A DNA stretch of 64,000 bases from Candidatus Tenderia electrophaga (GTDB taxonomy: Bacteria; Pseudomonadota; Gammaproteobacteria; Tenderiales; Tenderiaceae), in NCBI GenBank assembly GCA_001447805.1, contig CP013099.1:248001-312000 (forward strand), written 5' to 3'. The notes beneath the pieces were generated by a model, which had not been told where the DNA came from, did no database searches, and was given only the letters and a program-made list of their open reading frames with translations. Positions 46,801 to 55,936 of the stretch are shown here, piece by piece; position 1 is the stretch's first letter; each line of letters opens with the position of its first letter. The translations under genes were made by a program, and so were the position numbers.

Positions 46801-48663
46801 ATGCTGCTGTCGCCACAGATCAAACTGGTCGCCGCCTTTAATCATCTGCATATCTTCATTGACCCGGCCCCCGATCCGGCCGCCAGCTTCAGCGAGCGCC
46901 AGCGCCTGTTCAATCTGTCGCGCTCGAGCTGGACCGACTATGACGCCGAGTTGATCTCGGACGGCGGCGGCGTCTACTCGCGGCGCGCCAAGGCCATCCC
47001 GCTGAGCGATGCGGCGCGCAAGGCCTTGGGCACCGATGCCACCACGGTCACCCCGAACGAATTGATACGCATCATCCTTCAGGCCCCCGTGGATCTGCTT
47101 TGGAACGGCGGCATCGGCACCTATGTCAAGGCCTCCTCCGAGCCCCACAGCGCCGCCGACGATCGCAGCAATGACGCGCTGCGCGTCGATGCCGCCGAAC
47201 TGCGCTGCCGCGTGGTGGGCGAGGGCGGCAACCTGGGGTTTACCCAGTCGGGGCGGGTCGAGTACGCCCTCAACGGCGGCCGGATCAACACCGACGCCAT
47301 CGACAATTCCGGCGGCGTGGATTGTTCCGACCATGAGGTGAATATCAAGATCCTGCTGGATCAAGTGGTCAGCGGCGGCGACATGACGCTCAAGCAGCGT
47401 AATCAGTTGCTGGTGGAGATGACCGACGAAGTGGCCCGCCTGGTGTTGAAACACAATTATCTGCAGTCCCAGGCCATCAGCATCGCCGCCATCCAGGCGC
47501 CCTTTCTACTCAGCGATCACGCCCGTTTCATACGGCGCCTGGAAAAAGAGGGACGCCTGCAGCGCACGCTTGAGGCGCTCCCTGATGACGAGCGCATCGC
47601 CGAGCGCGAGGCCCATGAGCACGGCCTGACGCGGCCGGAGATCGCGGTGTTGATCGCCTACAGCAAGGTCCGCCTGTTCGAGGAATTGGTCGCCTCCGAT
47701 GTCACTCGCGACCCCTATCTGTCGCAGGAACTGATCGCCTATTTCCCCGGCCCGGTGCAGCAGCGTTTTGTGCAATCGATGGAACAGCATCCCTTGAAGC
47801 ACGAAATCATCGCCACCCGCATCACCGACAACCTGGTGAACCGTATGGGCGGCAGCTTCTGGACGCGCACCCAGGAGACCACCGGCGACCATGCCGCCGA
47901 CATCGCCCGCGCCTACACCGTGGCGCGCGAGGTGTTTCAGATCGAAGCGCTGTGGGGCGAGATCGAGACCCTGGATAACCAGGTCGGCGCCGATACCCAG
48001 TTGCATATGCTGATCGAGAGCCGCCGCCTGTTGGATCGCGCCACGCTCTGGCTGCTGCGCAACCGCCGACCGCCGCTGGGCATTGCCGAGACCATCGCCC
48101 AATTCCGGCCCGCCGCCGGCGCCATCGCCGAGCAACTCACCAAGCTTTTGCACAGCGATGACCGCAAGGCCCTGCGCGAACGCATACGGCCCTATACCGG
48201 CGCCGGCGTCGCCAAACCCCTGGCCCTGCGCATCGCCGGTCTGGAGACCTGGTATGCCGCCTTGGACATCACCGCAGTGGCCGCCGACACCGACGTCGAT
48301 GTGATGACGGTGGCCGAGTTGTACTTCGCCCTGTCCAGCAAACTGGAGCTGCACTGGCTGGCAGAACAGGTCAAACGCCTGCCGCGCCTCAACCCCTGGC
48401 AGCGCAAGGCCCGCACCGGTCTGTTGGACGAATTGAACAACGAACTGCGTGCCCTGACGCTGCAGGTGTTGAGCCGCACCGACGCTACGGATGGCACGGA
48501 GGCGCGTATCAAGACTTGGTCGCTGCGCAACCGCCTGGCTATCGAGCACTGCCATAACGTGTTTGCCGAGATAAGGGCCGGTGGCAAGGCCGAACTGGCC
48601 ATGCTCACTGTCGCCATGCGCGAGTTGCGGGCCTTGAGTTACGCCAGTGGCGGTACGGAGTAG
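43816..48663 (+). CDS. gdhB: NAD-specific glutamate dehydrogenase, large type
   Basis: A giant (1615-residue) GDH that oxidatively deaminates glutamate to 2-oxoglutarate. The long N-terminal part carries ACT-like regulatory segments; the catalytic core is around residues 800-1250 with GGPVARGGLRWSDR, the lysine loop VPVGAKGGFVPKQ, and GDMAGDVFGNGMLLS. An intact helical C-terminal part follows. The gene is uninterrupted and has GGAG before the ATG. Such enzymes are usually catabolic and allosterically controlled. Confidence 0.95.
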   Translation: MSPYKNHERQHIIKRITDLVEERLAPREAEQVQLFALQYYAASAIEDLHQRSIDDLYGAMLAQWRLARQRRPGQVLVRVYNPDFEQHGWQSTHTVFEVVADDMPFLVDSLSMLCVRLELTTHLVIHPVIDVLRDGNGLIQQLLPRVRSGEGQSEAMLHFEVDRQTDDAALALLQTQVEQVLGDVGVVVQDWGPMRAKIEEIIPVVEAQALPVPPQVKQEALAFLRWIANHHFTFVGFRAYDLVQENGQDVLRLVPGSGLGILRESEADGGRASHSFAHIPPPLRKLARQRTLLIITKSTAVSTVHRPVHLDYIGIKRYNGADEVVGEWRFLGLYGSAAYSARPADVPILRRKFDAVMEKAGFAVASHDRKALQHILETFPRDEMFQFTEDELLDVALGILQVRERHKLGLFLRRDLFGRFVTALVYVPRDRYDTHLRQRIQEILMQALDGQGCEFNIQLSESPLARVHFIIRTRPDTDVNYDEAELRALMTEAMVSWQDALLSALHEELGEARATRLFERYGEAFPHAYRDDYPARTAVHDIQRLESINDRQPLAMHLYRPPESGDELLRFKVFGREQATPLSDIMPMLERMGLRVLSARPYQIETRQGDYYWTIEFDMLPAFDVDVEVLTVKDFFQEAFARVCSGEMENDGFNRLVLAAALNWREVVLLRAMCKYLLQTRMPFSQAYMENALASHPDIARQLVALFAARFSPSSQQDAERSVQLTGAISAALGQVANLDEDRILRSFLTLVQAMLRSNYYQRDGRGHPKPYLSFKLDSRELPMLPQPRPMFEIFIYSPRVEGVHLRGGPVARGGLRWSDRREDFRTEILGLMKAQMVKNAVIVPVGAKGGFVPKQLPGTEDRDALQVEVIECYKTFIRGLLDITDNLVDGAVVTPKDVVRHDGDDPYLVVAADKGTASFSDIANGLSQDYGFWLGDAFASGGSAGYDHKKMGITARGAWESVKRHFRELGLDTQTEPFSVAGIGDMAGDVFGNGMLLSPQIKLVAAFNHLHIFIDPAPDPAASFSERQRLFNLSRSSWTDYDAELISDGGGVYSRRAKAIPLSDAARKALGTDATTVTPNELIRIILQAPVDLLWNGGIGTYVKASSEPHSAADDRSNDALRVDAAELRCRVVGEGGNLGFTQSGRVEYALNGGRINTDAIDNSGGVDCSDHEVNIKILLDQVVSGGDMTLKQRNQLLVEMTDEVARLVLKHNYLQSQAISIAAIQAPFLLSDHARFIRRLEKEGRLQRTLEALPDDERIAEREAHEHGLTRPEIAVLIAYSKVRLFEELVASDVTRDPYLSQELIAYFPGPVQQRFVQSMEQHPLKHEIIATRITDNLVNRMGGSFWTRTQETTGDHAADIARAYTVAREVFQIEALWGEIETLDNQVGADTQLHMLIESRRLLDRATLWLLRNRRPPLGIAETIAQFRPAAGAIAEQLTKLLHSDDRKALRERIRPYTGAGVAKPLALRIAGLETWYAALDITAVAADTDVDVMTVAELYFALSSKLELHWLAEQVKRLPRLNPWQRKARTGLLDELNNELRALTLQVLSRTDATDGTEARIKTWSLRNRLAIEHCHNVFAEIRAGGKAELAMLTVAMRELRALSYASGGTE

Positions 48664-48714
48664 CGAGGGGGCGGTGAATTGCTACGCATGCAATGATAGC
48701 CGCCCGCCTTTCGC

Positions 48715-49938
48715 TTAGGGCTTGTCCGGATATCGGTAAGGGAATTGGATGGTAAATACGGTTCCCCTGCCGAGCTGAGAGTCGCTCGAGAGCCCCGCAT
48801 CCAGCAGCTCGCAAAGCCGTTTCACAATGGTCATGCCGATTCCCTCACCTTTGTAGCAGGCGGATTCCGACACGTCCCCGTCCTCTTCGCTGCGATCAGG
48901 ATCGTCCAACTCTTTCGTGATGGGGGCACCGACGGATTCCCGCATGCCCGGCCCGGTGTCAGCGATACGCAGCGTCCAATGCAGTTCTTGCGCCTCCCAC
49001 TCGACGCGGATTTCGCCATGCTCGGTATATTGCAAGGCATTGACGAGCAGGTTCTGGGCGATGCGCCGGAGTTTGTTCAGATCGGTCTGCACCACGAGCT
49101 CATCCGGCCCTGCGCTGAGCAAGGCCAGGCCTTTCTCGTCGACCGTCGGCCGAAATTCCGAGACAAGCCGCTTGATAACGTCGGCGATATTGATCTCACA
49201 CAGCTCGAGCGTGTCGGCACCGGATTCGAGCCGGGAAAGATCGAGCAATGAATCCAGCATGCCGCGTAGGGATTCGACGCTCTGGTCGAGAGAGGTCAGC
49301 GCCCTGCTTGTCGATGCGTTGCCGCCGTTGGATGTCTTGAGGACATCGGTGAGCAATCTGACGGTGGCAAGGCCGCCGCGAATATCGTGCGCCGCCTCGC
49401 GCAGCATCGCGCCGCGCGTCCGGGTGAGCGTGTCAAATTGACCTTTCATGCTGTTCAGGTCACGTGCCACGCTGGCGGCCTCGGCACGACGGAGTTCGTC
49501 GAAGCGCGCCACGCTGCCGGTGGTGGCCTCCGCCATGAACTCGGCCAGGGTGTCCATGGCGATCGTCCGTTCCTCGGCACTGCCTTGGTGTTGGTGCAGG
49601 TTGAAAAATTCATCGATCACCCCCACGAGCACGCGGTTCAATATGCCCCAGTCGCGAATCAACTGTTTCAGGCTGAAGCCCTGTTTCCAACGGTGGTGCC
49701 CATGCTTGGATACCTCGGATGCGATGGTTCGCAGCGAGAAATCGGTGGATGGCTGTGCCCCTAACGCCCGACAAAACCCATCGAGCGCGGCGGGGAGGTT
49801 GTTGCGGAATTGAGCGCGGGTAAGGCGGCTGACGATCTCCATGGTGTCGTCTTTTTCACACGCCCGCCACCAACGGTCAACGATATCGGATTGCTGTTGC
49901 CCGATATGGTCTGCCAAGGTTGCCAATACACCGCTCAC
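48715..49938 (-). CDS. Orphan sensor histidine kinase with RsbRD-type N-terminal domain
   Basis: A soluble 407-residue kinase without membrane helices. The N-terminal ~150 residues match the RsbRD/RsbR-N helical sensor fold (VDRWWRA, then KQGFSLKQLIRDWGILNRV). The phosphoacceptor is His184 in EAAHDIRGG; the ATPase motifs are NLLVNALQY, DTGPGM and GEGIGMTIVKRL. The start is GTG 49938, because GAGGAG lies 6 bases upstream; the TTG at 49959 lies before that site. No response regulator gene is adjacent, so the partner is unknown. Confidence 0.9.
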   Translation of the reverse strand: MSGVLATLADHIGQQQSDIVDRWWRACEKDDTMEIVSRLTRAQFRNNLPAALDGFCRALGAQPSTDFSLRTIASEVSKHGHHRWKQGFSLKQLIRDWGILNRVLVGVIDEFFNLHQHQGSAEERTIAMDTLAEFMAEATTGSVARFDELRRAEAASVARDLNSMKGQFDTLTRTRGAMLREAAHDIRGGLATVRLLTDVLKTSNGGNASTSRALTSLDQSVESLRGMLDSLLDLSRLESGADTLELCEINIADVIKRLVSEFRPTVDEKGLALLSAGPDELVVQTDLNKLRRIAQNLLVNALQYTEHGEIRVEWEAQELHWTLRIADTGPGMRESVGAPITKELDDPDRSEEDGDVSESACYKGEGIGMTIVKRLCELLDAGLSSDSQLGRGTVFTIQFPYRYPDKP

Positions 49939-50061
49939 GCGAATCTCCTCTGTCCGCAAATAACGATGTCCAGTATAGGCCTATTTCTGCGCCGGTAAAC
50001 CTTGGCCGCGCCGGGCGCCGAGACGCCTCATGCGCGTGTGTGGATTATGAGACGCGTCCCT

Positions 50062-50388
50062 TTAGTCGCGAAACTTCACCAGCCGCGTCACCTGGATGTC
50101 GGAAATGAACACCACCCCCGAGTGTTCGTTATAGAAAGGCGCCAGCCCTTCCAGGATGGGCTTGACCAGTTCTTCCGGGACGGCGGCGATGATCATGATC
50201 AACACATCATCCTCGTTGAACATCAGATGACCTTCGTGGAAACCGTGACTGCCCTTGCCCGACAGGTTGTTGATGATGGTGTAGCCTTTGACCCCGGCGC
50301 GGTCGAGTAAGTCGGTGGCCAGGCCCTGGTGTTCGCCGCTGAGGATGATTTCGAGTTTTTTCAGCGGGCTGAAATTGAGGTTCTTCAT
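50062..50388 (-). CDS. PII-like regulatory protein of the carbon-uptake operon (CPII type)
   Basis: A 108-residue protein with a PII/GlnB-like ferredoxin fold (KKLEIILSGEHQGLATDLLD; HSGVVFISDIQVTRLVKF). It lacks the uridylylation T-loop tyrosine of GlnB. It matches my memory of the CPII proteins found beside bicarbonate transporters and carboxysome genes, which bind adenine nucleotides and bicarbonate. The ATG lies two bases past the dabA stop, with GGGAG inside the dabA end, so it is coupled to dabA. Confidence 0.82.
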   Translation of the reverse strand: MKNLNFSPLKKLEIILSGEHQGLATDLLDRAGVKGYTIINNLSGKGSHGFHEGHLMFNEDDVLIMIIAAVPEELVKPILEGLAPFYNEHSGVVFISDIQVTRLVKFRD

Positions 50389-50389
50389 A

Positions 50390-53300
50390 CTAGGCTGACT
50401 CCCTTTGTTGTGCATGGGTGACGGCGGACAGCGATCGGCGCTGCCAGTCGTCTTTGTCATAGATGTGGGCGGTGTTGCGTTCCGGGTCGATGATCAGCAA
50501 GCGAATCCAGCCGTTGCGCACCAATTGCTTGACCGCGGCCACCCCTTCGATGGCATGCCAGGCATGTTCGAAGGGGGCTTCGATGACGGTCAGCAGCCGG
50601 ATCGGCTGGTGATAGGGGCGTCCCTGCTCAAGGACCGTCTGCGCGGGCAGGCCGGTGCGCAGGTCGCTGAGGTTGCCGGTCATGACACCGAAGCGCCCCG
50701 AGACGTTGTGATAGGCCTTGCTGCCGCTGCCGAAGCGTTCATTGTCGACGGTGGAAAAATAGTGCTCCATGTTGATCCACTGGCCCACCACCAGCGGCCC
50801 GGTGAGAATGCTTTCCAGCAGCCGGTGGCGGGGGTCGGCGTGGTAATCGTAGGAATGCAGAAAGGCGCGCCCGTCCAGCGGCAGTTGCCGGGTAAGATTG
50901 CGCCGACCGATGATGAAATAGGCATTGCCCGACAGGCCCCACTCGGGCCGTACCTGCGACCAGTCCATGGCGTTGCGATGGGCCAGGCGGTGGGCCGCGC
51001 CGGGATCGAGCGGGGCCGGCGTCGATTGCAATTCCGGTATGCGCTCCTGGGCGCACAGGCGCGAGGCGCCGGTCAATCCCTTGCGCAGGCGATCCAGATA
51101 CACCACGTGGGAGGGCGGCAGCAGGTCGAGATCGAACAGCCTGAGTTCGTCGGTGGTGGTGTCGTGCAGCGCCGCTATAAACCAGCTGTCGTCCGGGATC
51201 TCCAGGCCCTGCTCGCGCAGCTTGTTGCGCACCTGGGCCTTGTTGGCCATCTGGGCCAGCGCACGGGCATTGGTCAGGCCGTGATTGCCGCCGCAGGCGC
51301 CGCAGTCCAGGGCCGACTCGTAGGGATTGTTCTCCGAGCGGCTGCCGTGACCGACCAGCAGAACGAAGCGCGAGAAATCCTGTTGCAGGCCGATGGAGCG
51401 CAGCGCCTGGCCGACAAAATTGACCTGCTCGTCCAGGGTAAAGCCGATGCGTCCCAGTTGTTCCATCTGCAGTTGGGCAAAGGCGGGATCAATGCGGTAG
51501 ACCTGGCGCAGGCGGCGGATGAAGGCTTGTTCGTCGTCGGCGAGCTGCGGACAGGCCCGGCGCAGCGCCGGCGTTGCCGCGGCGTGGCCCAGCGCCGCTT
51601 CGCGCAGCTCGCGCACCATGTCGTCGGTAATCGCTTCGGCTTCGAGCCCGCATTCCTGTTCGAGGGCCTTGGCCACCACGGCGCGCTGTACCGCGCGCAC
51701 GATGGAGTCGGCCTGATCGCGATCCAGCTTGTCTAGCAACAGATGGGTGTTCGGTTTGTCGCGGTGCAGGCCCTGACGCCAGCGGTTGTAGCTCTGCGGC
51801 ATGAGCGTCTTGCCCACCATGTCCAGGCCGAACAGCATGCCGATGGCCTCGACGGTGACGTACGGCGTCAGCACCGACTCCTTGAGTTCGTGCAACAGCT
51901 TTTCCAGCGCCGTGAGCGCCTCCACGTCCTGGCGCGGTGCGGCGGCCATTTCCAGCACCAGGTGTTTGGGCTTGAGCAAAACCGGGCAAAGGTGGGTTTC
52001 GCTGCCCTTGCCCAATTCCATGAAGCTGATGGGGACGCCGAAGAAACCGGCGATGCCGAAGGTCTGGTAATCGCCGGCGCTTTCCAGGTGACGGCGAATC
52101 CGCTCCGAGCGTGTGTCGATGCAGAACAGCGCCTGGGCAAAGGGACGTTTGTCGCGCGCGGGCGGCGGCGCCAGGTTGACCCGCTGCAGCAGCGCATCCA
52201 TGGCCTGCGCCTCCATGGCATGCAGCCAGATCATGCCTTCTTCAGCTTCGGCATGTTGCAGGGTGCGTAACAGTTCGGCCAGTTGTCGGCGCGACAATGA
52301 CTCAAGCGCGGCGCCGGCGCCGGCCGTCTCGGCAAGGCGGCGCAGGCGTTGCGCCTGGGCCTCGGCTTCGTGGCGGCGCTTGGCCTGCGCATATTCGGCG
52401 AACAGTTTCTCGACGGCACGGGGGCGTGCGCGTGCCAGTGTCTGTTCGACCCGTTGGGCATAGGCCGGCAAGACGGCGCCGCTGTGCAGTTCATGGCGCA
52501 ACCAGGTTTCCTGCGGGCGCTCGTCGACGGCCGCTTCAATGGCGGTGCGCTCGCTGGGGATGCCTTCGCGTCCGCGTTCGCTGAGCAGCGCCAGGGCCAG
52601 GGTCAGGCGGATGGCCATGAAGTCGACCAGATCGGCCGGATAGCGTCGGCTCCAGTGATAGTGCTTGGCGCTGGCGCGCCAGCGGATGAAACCGGCCCAG
52701 CCGTGCAGGCGCGCCAGCTCGCGTGAAAAGCAGGCGACCCAGCGATCCTCGGGAACGCCCAGGGTTTGCATCACGAAGGCGATCACCGCTTCCGGGCTGT
52801 TGCCCTTGGCCAGCACCTCTTTGATGTGCAAACCGCGCAGGAACAGTCGGCCGTTACGCGTCGCCAGTTCACGCCAGGCGCTAAACAGGCCCTGCTTGCG
52901 CCCCGGCATGCGCCACACCGACTGGCCTTCGTCAAAGAAATCGAGACAGCTTTTGATCACCAGCTCATCCAGCTCGGCGCCGATTTCGGTGCCATAGAGG
53001 GTGTCCACGGTTTCGTAAAATGGCTGGTCACCCAGCAGTGCCTCACGCAGCTTCGTCGTAAGCGCGGCCGGGTCGACGGCGGTATCCATTTCGGCGGGCT
53101 GCCGCTGGAGCGCGGCATGCACGTCGTCGGCTTCGGCCAGGGAACATGGCGACGCTAACGCTTGTTGGCTGCGCGTCAGCAGGGTCATTAACCAGTGCGA
53201 CAGATCGATGCCGGGGATGGAAGCTTGTTGCGCCACGAAGCGCTCGATGTTGTGCGCCAGCGCGTCACGGTCCACCTTGCCCTGGGCCAGATAATGCTGG

Positions 53301-53500
53301 TAATCGCGGCGCGGCAGGAAGCCGCGGCCGTGAAACAGCCGCGCGCCGGTTTCCACCGCCTGGGGAAAGGGCAGGTGCTCCAGGCCGTGCAGCGGGTTGT
53401 GATGAATGAACGAGCGCATGGGCCAGAAAAACGGAATGGCTTCGCCGGCCACATAAATCATAGTGCGGATTTGCAGCGTTTGACCCAGCGGTAAGGTCAT
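50390..53500 (-). CDS. dabA: DabA, zinc-containing subunit of the DAB inorganic carbon pump
   Basis: A 1036-residue member of the former DUF2309 family. Together with DabB it takes up CO2 or bicarbonate, using a beta-carbonic-anhydrase-like zinc site. The four ligand positions can be seen: Cys460 and Asp462 (FCIDTRSE), His718 (VGHGSRSENNPYESALDC) and Cys733 in CGACGG. The start is ATG 53500, overlapping the upstream gene as ATGA with GGAGGA ahead; longer in-frame extension upstream has no family match. Cytoplasmic, membrane-attached through its partner. Confidence 0.94.
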   Translation of the reverse strand: MTLPLGQTLQIRTMIYVAGEAIPFFWPMRSFIHHNPLHGLEHLPFPQAVETGARLFHGRGFLPRRDYQHYLAQGKVDRDALAHNIERFVAQQASIPGIDLSHWLMTLLTRSQQALASPCSLAEADDVHAALQRQPAEMDTAVDPAALTTKLREALLGDQPFYETVDTLYGTEIGAELDELVIKSCLDFFDEGQSVWRMPGRKQGLFSAWRELATRNGRLFLRGLHIKEVLAKGNSPEAVIAFVMQTLGVPEDRWVACFSRELARLHGWAGFIRWRASAKHYHWSRRYPADLVDFMAIRLTLALALLSERGREGIPSERTAIEAAVDERPQETWLRHELHSGAVLPAYAQRVEQTLARARPRAVEKLFAEYAQAKRRHEAEAQAQRLRRLAETAGAGAALESLSRRQLAELLRTLQHAEAEEGMIWLHAMEAQAMDALLQRVNLAPPPARDKRPFAQALFCIDTRSERIRRHLESAGDYQTFGIAGFFGVPISFMELGKGSETHLCPVLLKPKHLVLEMAAAPRQDVEALTALEKLLHELKESVLTPYVTVEAIGMLFGLDMVGKTLMPQSYNRWRQGLHRDKPNTHLLLDKLDRDQADSIVRAVQRAVVAKALEQECGLEAEAITDDMVRELREAALGHAAATPALRRACPQLADDEQAFIRRLRQVYRIDPAFAQLQMEQLGRIGFTLDEQVNFVGQALRSIGLQQDFSRFVLLVGHGSRSENNPYESALDCGACGGNHGLTNARALAQMANKAQVRNKLREQGLEIPDDSWFIAALHDTTTDELRLFDLDLLPPSHVVYLDRLRKGLTGASRLCAQERIPELQSTPAPLDPGAAHRLAHRNAMDWSQVRPEWGLSGNAYFIIGRRNLTRQLPLDGRAFLHSYDYHADPRHRLLESILTGPLVVGQWINMEHYFSTVDNERFGSGSKAYHNVSGRFGVMTGNLSDLRTGLPAQTVLEQGRPYHQPIRLLTVIEAPFEHAWHAIEGVAAVKQLVRNGWIRLLIIDPERNTAHIYDKDDWQRRSLSAVTHAQQRESA

Positions 53501-54255
53501 GACAGTCCTCCGATACCATAGACGCCGGCCGCCAATAGCAACAATAGGGCGAGCGCGTAGCTCCGAGTGGCGGCGTGGCTCAGATCCTCGGGCCAGGGCT
53601 CGGCGGCGGGGCCCGCGATCAGCCCCTGCAGCAGACGGGCGCCGGCCCAACTCCACAATAGCCACACGCCGGCCACGCCGAAGCCGATAGCCGGCATGCT
53701 CGGCACGGCTTCGACGAGGGTGGCGAGCATGATGAAAAAGGTCGGGAACAGGGGCGTGGCGATGATTGCCAGCACCACGAAGACCAGTATGCCCGCAAGG
53801 CGCGGGGTGGACTGAGCGAGGCCGCCATACAGTCCGGTATAGGCTGCGCCGAAGCGGCGTTCCAGACCGCGACCGAGTAGGGCGAGCAGGACCAGCGGGG
53901 CACTGAAACCGAGGGCGTATAATTGCAGGGTGGTGATGGGGGTATCACCCTGCAGCGACACCCAGAGCAAGGCCCAGGCGGAGGTGGCCAGAAAACCGAT
54001 CCACTGCCCCACGTCGCGCAGCACCAGGGCGCGCAGGGCGTATAGGCCCGCGGTGATCAGCGCCAGCGGCACCAGCCAGCCCGGTGGCGGGGTGTTCAGG
54101 CTGGAGACGAGCAGCAGGCCGAGCTGCGGCCAGAGCAGCAATAGTGCCGCGCGCAGCACCACCTGCCGGCAGTGCCCCAGCAGCAGATTGAAGCCCATGC
54201 TCAGGGGAAAGAGGGGCAGGAAGATCCCCGCCATCAGGTAAAGTAAGGCCTCCAT
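53497..54255 (-). CDS. Unassigned polytopic membrane protein of the DAB operon
   Basis: 252 residues with about seven hydrophobic helices (for example YLMAGIFLPLFPLSMGFNLL, ILVFVVLAIIATPLFPTFFI). The pattern weakly recalls the C-terminal half of NuoM/NuoN-type proton-channel subunits (the ATPLFPTFF segment), but I do not see the conserved lysine helices clearly. It sits between dabB (1-base gap) and dabA (ATGA overlap), so it is surely co-translated with them. A third subunit or assembly factor is likely; function unknown. Confidence 0.75.
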   Translation of the reverse strand: MEALLYLMAGIFLPLFPLSMGFNLLLGHCRQVVLRAALLLLWPQLGLLLVSSLNTPPPGWLVPLALITAGLYALRALVLRDVGQWIGFLATSAWALLWVSLQGDTPITTLQLYALGFSAPLVLLALLGRGLERRFGAAYTGLYGGLAQSTPRLAGILVFVVLAIIATPLFPTFFIMLATLVEAVPSMPAIGFGVAGVWLLWSWAGARLLQGLIAGPAAEPWPEDLSHAATRSYALALLLLLAAGVYGIGGLS

Positions 54256-54256
54256 C

Positions 54257-55936
54257 TCAGATCCACCTCAACCAGAGATTGAGCCGTCCCGCGATTGAAA
54301 GCAGGCTGCGGCTCAGGCGGGCATATAGATCGCTGATATAGAATTCGCGCGAGATCAGGGCATAGAAGCTCAGCCACAGCCGGCCGGCGAATTTGCCCTT
54401 GCGATTGCCGTTGCGATCGGTGAAGTAGGCGAGCCCCCAACCGAAGATGATCACCAGCGAAACCAGCACCATCAGCACGTCAAACCAGAACAGATCGATG
54501 TCCGCCGCGGCATATAGCTGTTCACGGAAGGCCGGGTCGGGATAGAGGAACAGATCGAAGGCATGGCTGATTAATACATAGCCGAGGACCACCACGGCAA
54601 AGGAGCAAATGCTCAGGATCACCAGGCGGCGCAGATTCTGTCTGCGCATCCGGTAGGTGGCGAAAATCAGTTGCGCCCCGGTGATCCAGCCGAAGAACAG
54701 CAGCACGATGGCGCTTTGCTTCTGAAAATAATCCTGGGCTACCAGCCAGTGCGCCGTGACCAGGATGATGATGGGCACGGCCAGAGTGATCGCGGCCATC
54801 AGCAACCAGGGCAGGCGTTGACGTGCCAGGCGGCGTTCCACCACGAAGGTATACAAATCCTCCTTGGGTACGCCGTCGTCCTTGCGCGCGGCGTTGATGA
54901 CGCCGCCCGAGCCGAGAAACAGTGTGCCCTTGAACAGGCCGTGGGCGATGAGGTGATAGATGGCCAGCGAGAAGGCGCCGATGCCGCACTCCATGATCAT
55001 GAAGCCCATTTGCCCCATGGTGGAATAGCCCAAGGATTTCTTGATGTCGTTCTGGGTGAGCATCAATACCGAACCGATCACCGCGGTGAACAGGCCCATG
55101 ATGAATACCCAGTGCAACACGTCGGAGCTGTGTACGAAGATTGGTGCGAAGCGGTTGATCAGGAAGCCGCCGGCATTGACGATGCCGGCATGCATCAGGG
55201 CCGAAACCGGTGTCGGCCCGGCCATGGTGTAGGGCAGCCAAGTGTGCAACAGAAACTGCGCCGAGCGGGCGAAGGCGGCCAGGGCGATCAGCCCCGCGAC
55301 TGCATCCGCCAGCGGCATGCCCAGTACTTGGTGCGCGTCCGGCGCGGCGCTGATCTGTTCGAAGATGAGCGGCAGTGACCAGGTGCCATAGGCCTGATAC
55401 AGCAGCACGGCGGCGATAAGCAGCGGCAGGTCGCCGATGCGGTAAGTGATCTTGGTCCAGAAGGCATAACGAAAGGCCGAGGCATCACGGGTGTTATGAC
55501 CCAGCAGAAAGTAGAGCAACACGCCCACCAGGTGCCAGGCGATGAGCAGGGTGAGCAGATCGCCGGCGGCCACCATGATCAGCAGGGTGGCGGTCATGAG
55601 ACCGAGCAGTACGAAAAAGCGCACGTAGCCCGGTTCTTCCGCCATGTAACGTAGCGAGAAGATGTGCACGATCAGGCTGATGCCGGCAATCACCAGCGCC
55701 ATCAGGCTGCTGAGCGGATCGTGCAGCAATGTTAACCAGGTATCGTGCAGGGCGACTGTATGCGCAGCGTGCCCGCTCAGTGTCAGCCAGAGTGCGACCG
55801 CGGCGGCGACGAAGGCGAGCAATGTACCGATCACACTGATGCGTACTACCTGCCGACCCAAACGGCGCGCCAGCAGATAGGTCAACAGCGCCGCGAGCAG
55901 CGGTAGTGTGGGTATCAGTAGGATGATCTTTTCCAT
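54257..55936 (-). CDS. dabB: DabB, NuoL-like cation-coupled membrane subunit
   Basis: A 559-residue proton-conducting membrane protein of the NuoL/MrpA family with about 13 helices (Proton_antipo_M core: HTWLPYTMAGPTPVSALMHAG, then LTQNDIKKSLGYSTMGQMGFM). Beside a DUF2309 gene it is best read as DabB, which couples cation flow to DabA-driven CO2 hydration, rather than a respiratory subunit; no other nuo genes are near. AGGTGA lies before the ATG. First gene of the operon. Confidence 0.92.
   Translation of the reverse strand: MEKIILLIPTLPLLAALLTYLLARRLGRQVVRISVIGTLLAFVAAAVALWLTLSGHAAHTVALHDTWLTLLHDPLSSLMALVIAGISLIVHIFSLRYMAEEPGYVRFFVLLGLMTATLLIMVAAGDLLTLLIAWHLVGVLLYFLLGHNTRDASAFRYAFWTKITYRIGDLPLLIAAVLLYQAYGTWSLPLIFEQISAAPDAHQVLGMPLADAVAGLIALAAFARSAQFLLHTWLPYTMAGPTPVSALMHAGIVNAGGFLINRFAPIFVHSSDVLHWVFIMGLFTAVIGSVLMLTQNDIKKSLGYSTMGQMGFMIMECGIGAFSLAIYHLIAHGLFKGTLFLGSGGVINAARKDDGVPKEDLYTFVVERRLARQRLPWLLMAAITLAVPIIILVTAHWLVAQDYFQKQSAIVLLFFGWITGAQLIFATYRMRRQNLRRLVILSICSFAVVVLGYVLISHAFDLFLYPDPAFREQLYAAADIDLFWFDVLMVLVSLVIIFGWGLAYFTDRNGNRKGKFAGRLWLSFYALISREFYISDLYARLSRSLLSIAGRLNLWLRWI

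Noticed and set aside
54257-55936. Respiratory complex I subunit NuoL
   Set aside because: No other nuo genes adjoin it, whereas dabA does; DabB belongs to the same superfamily.
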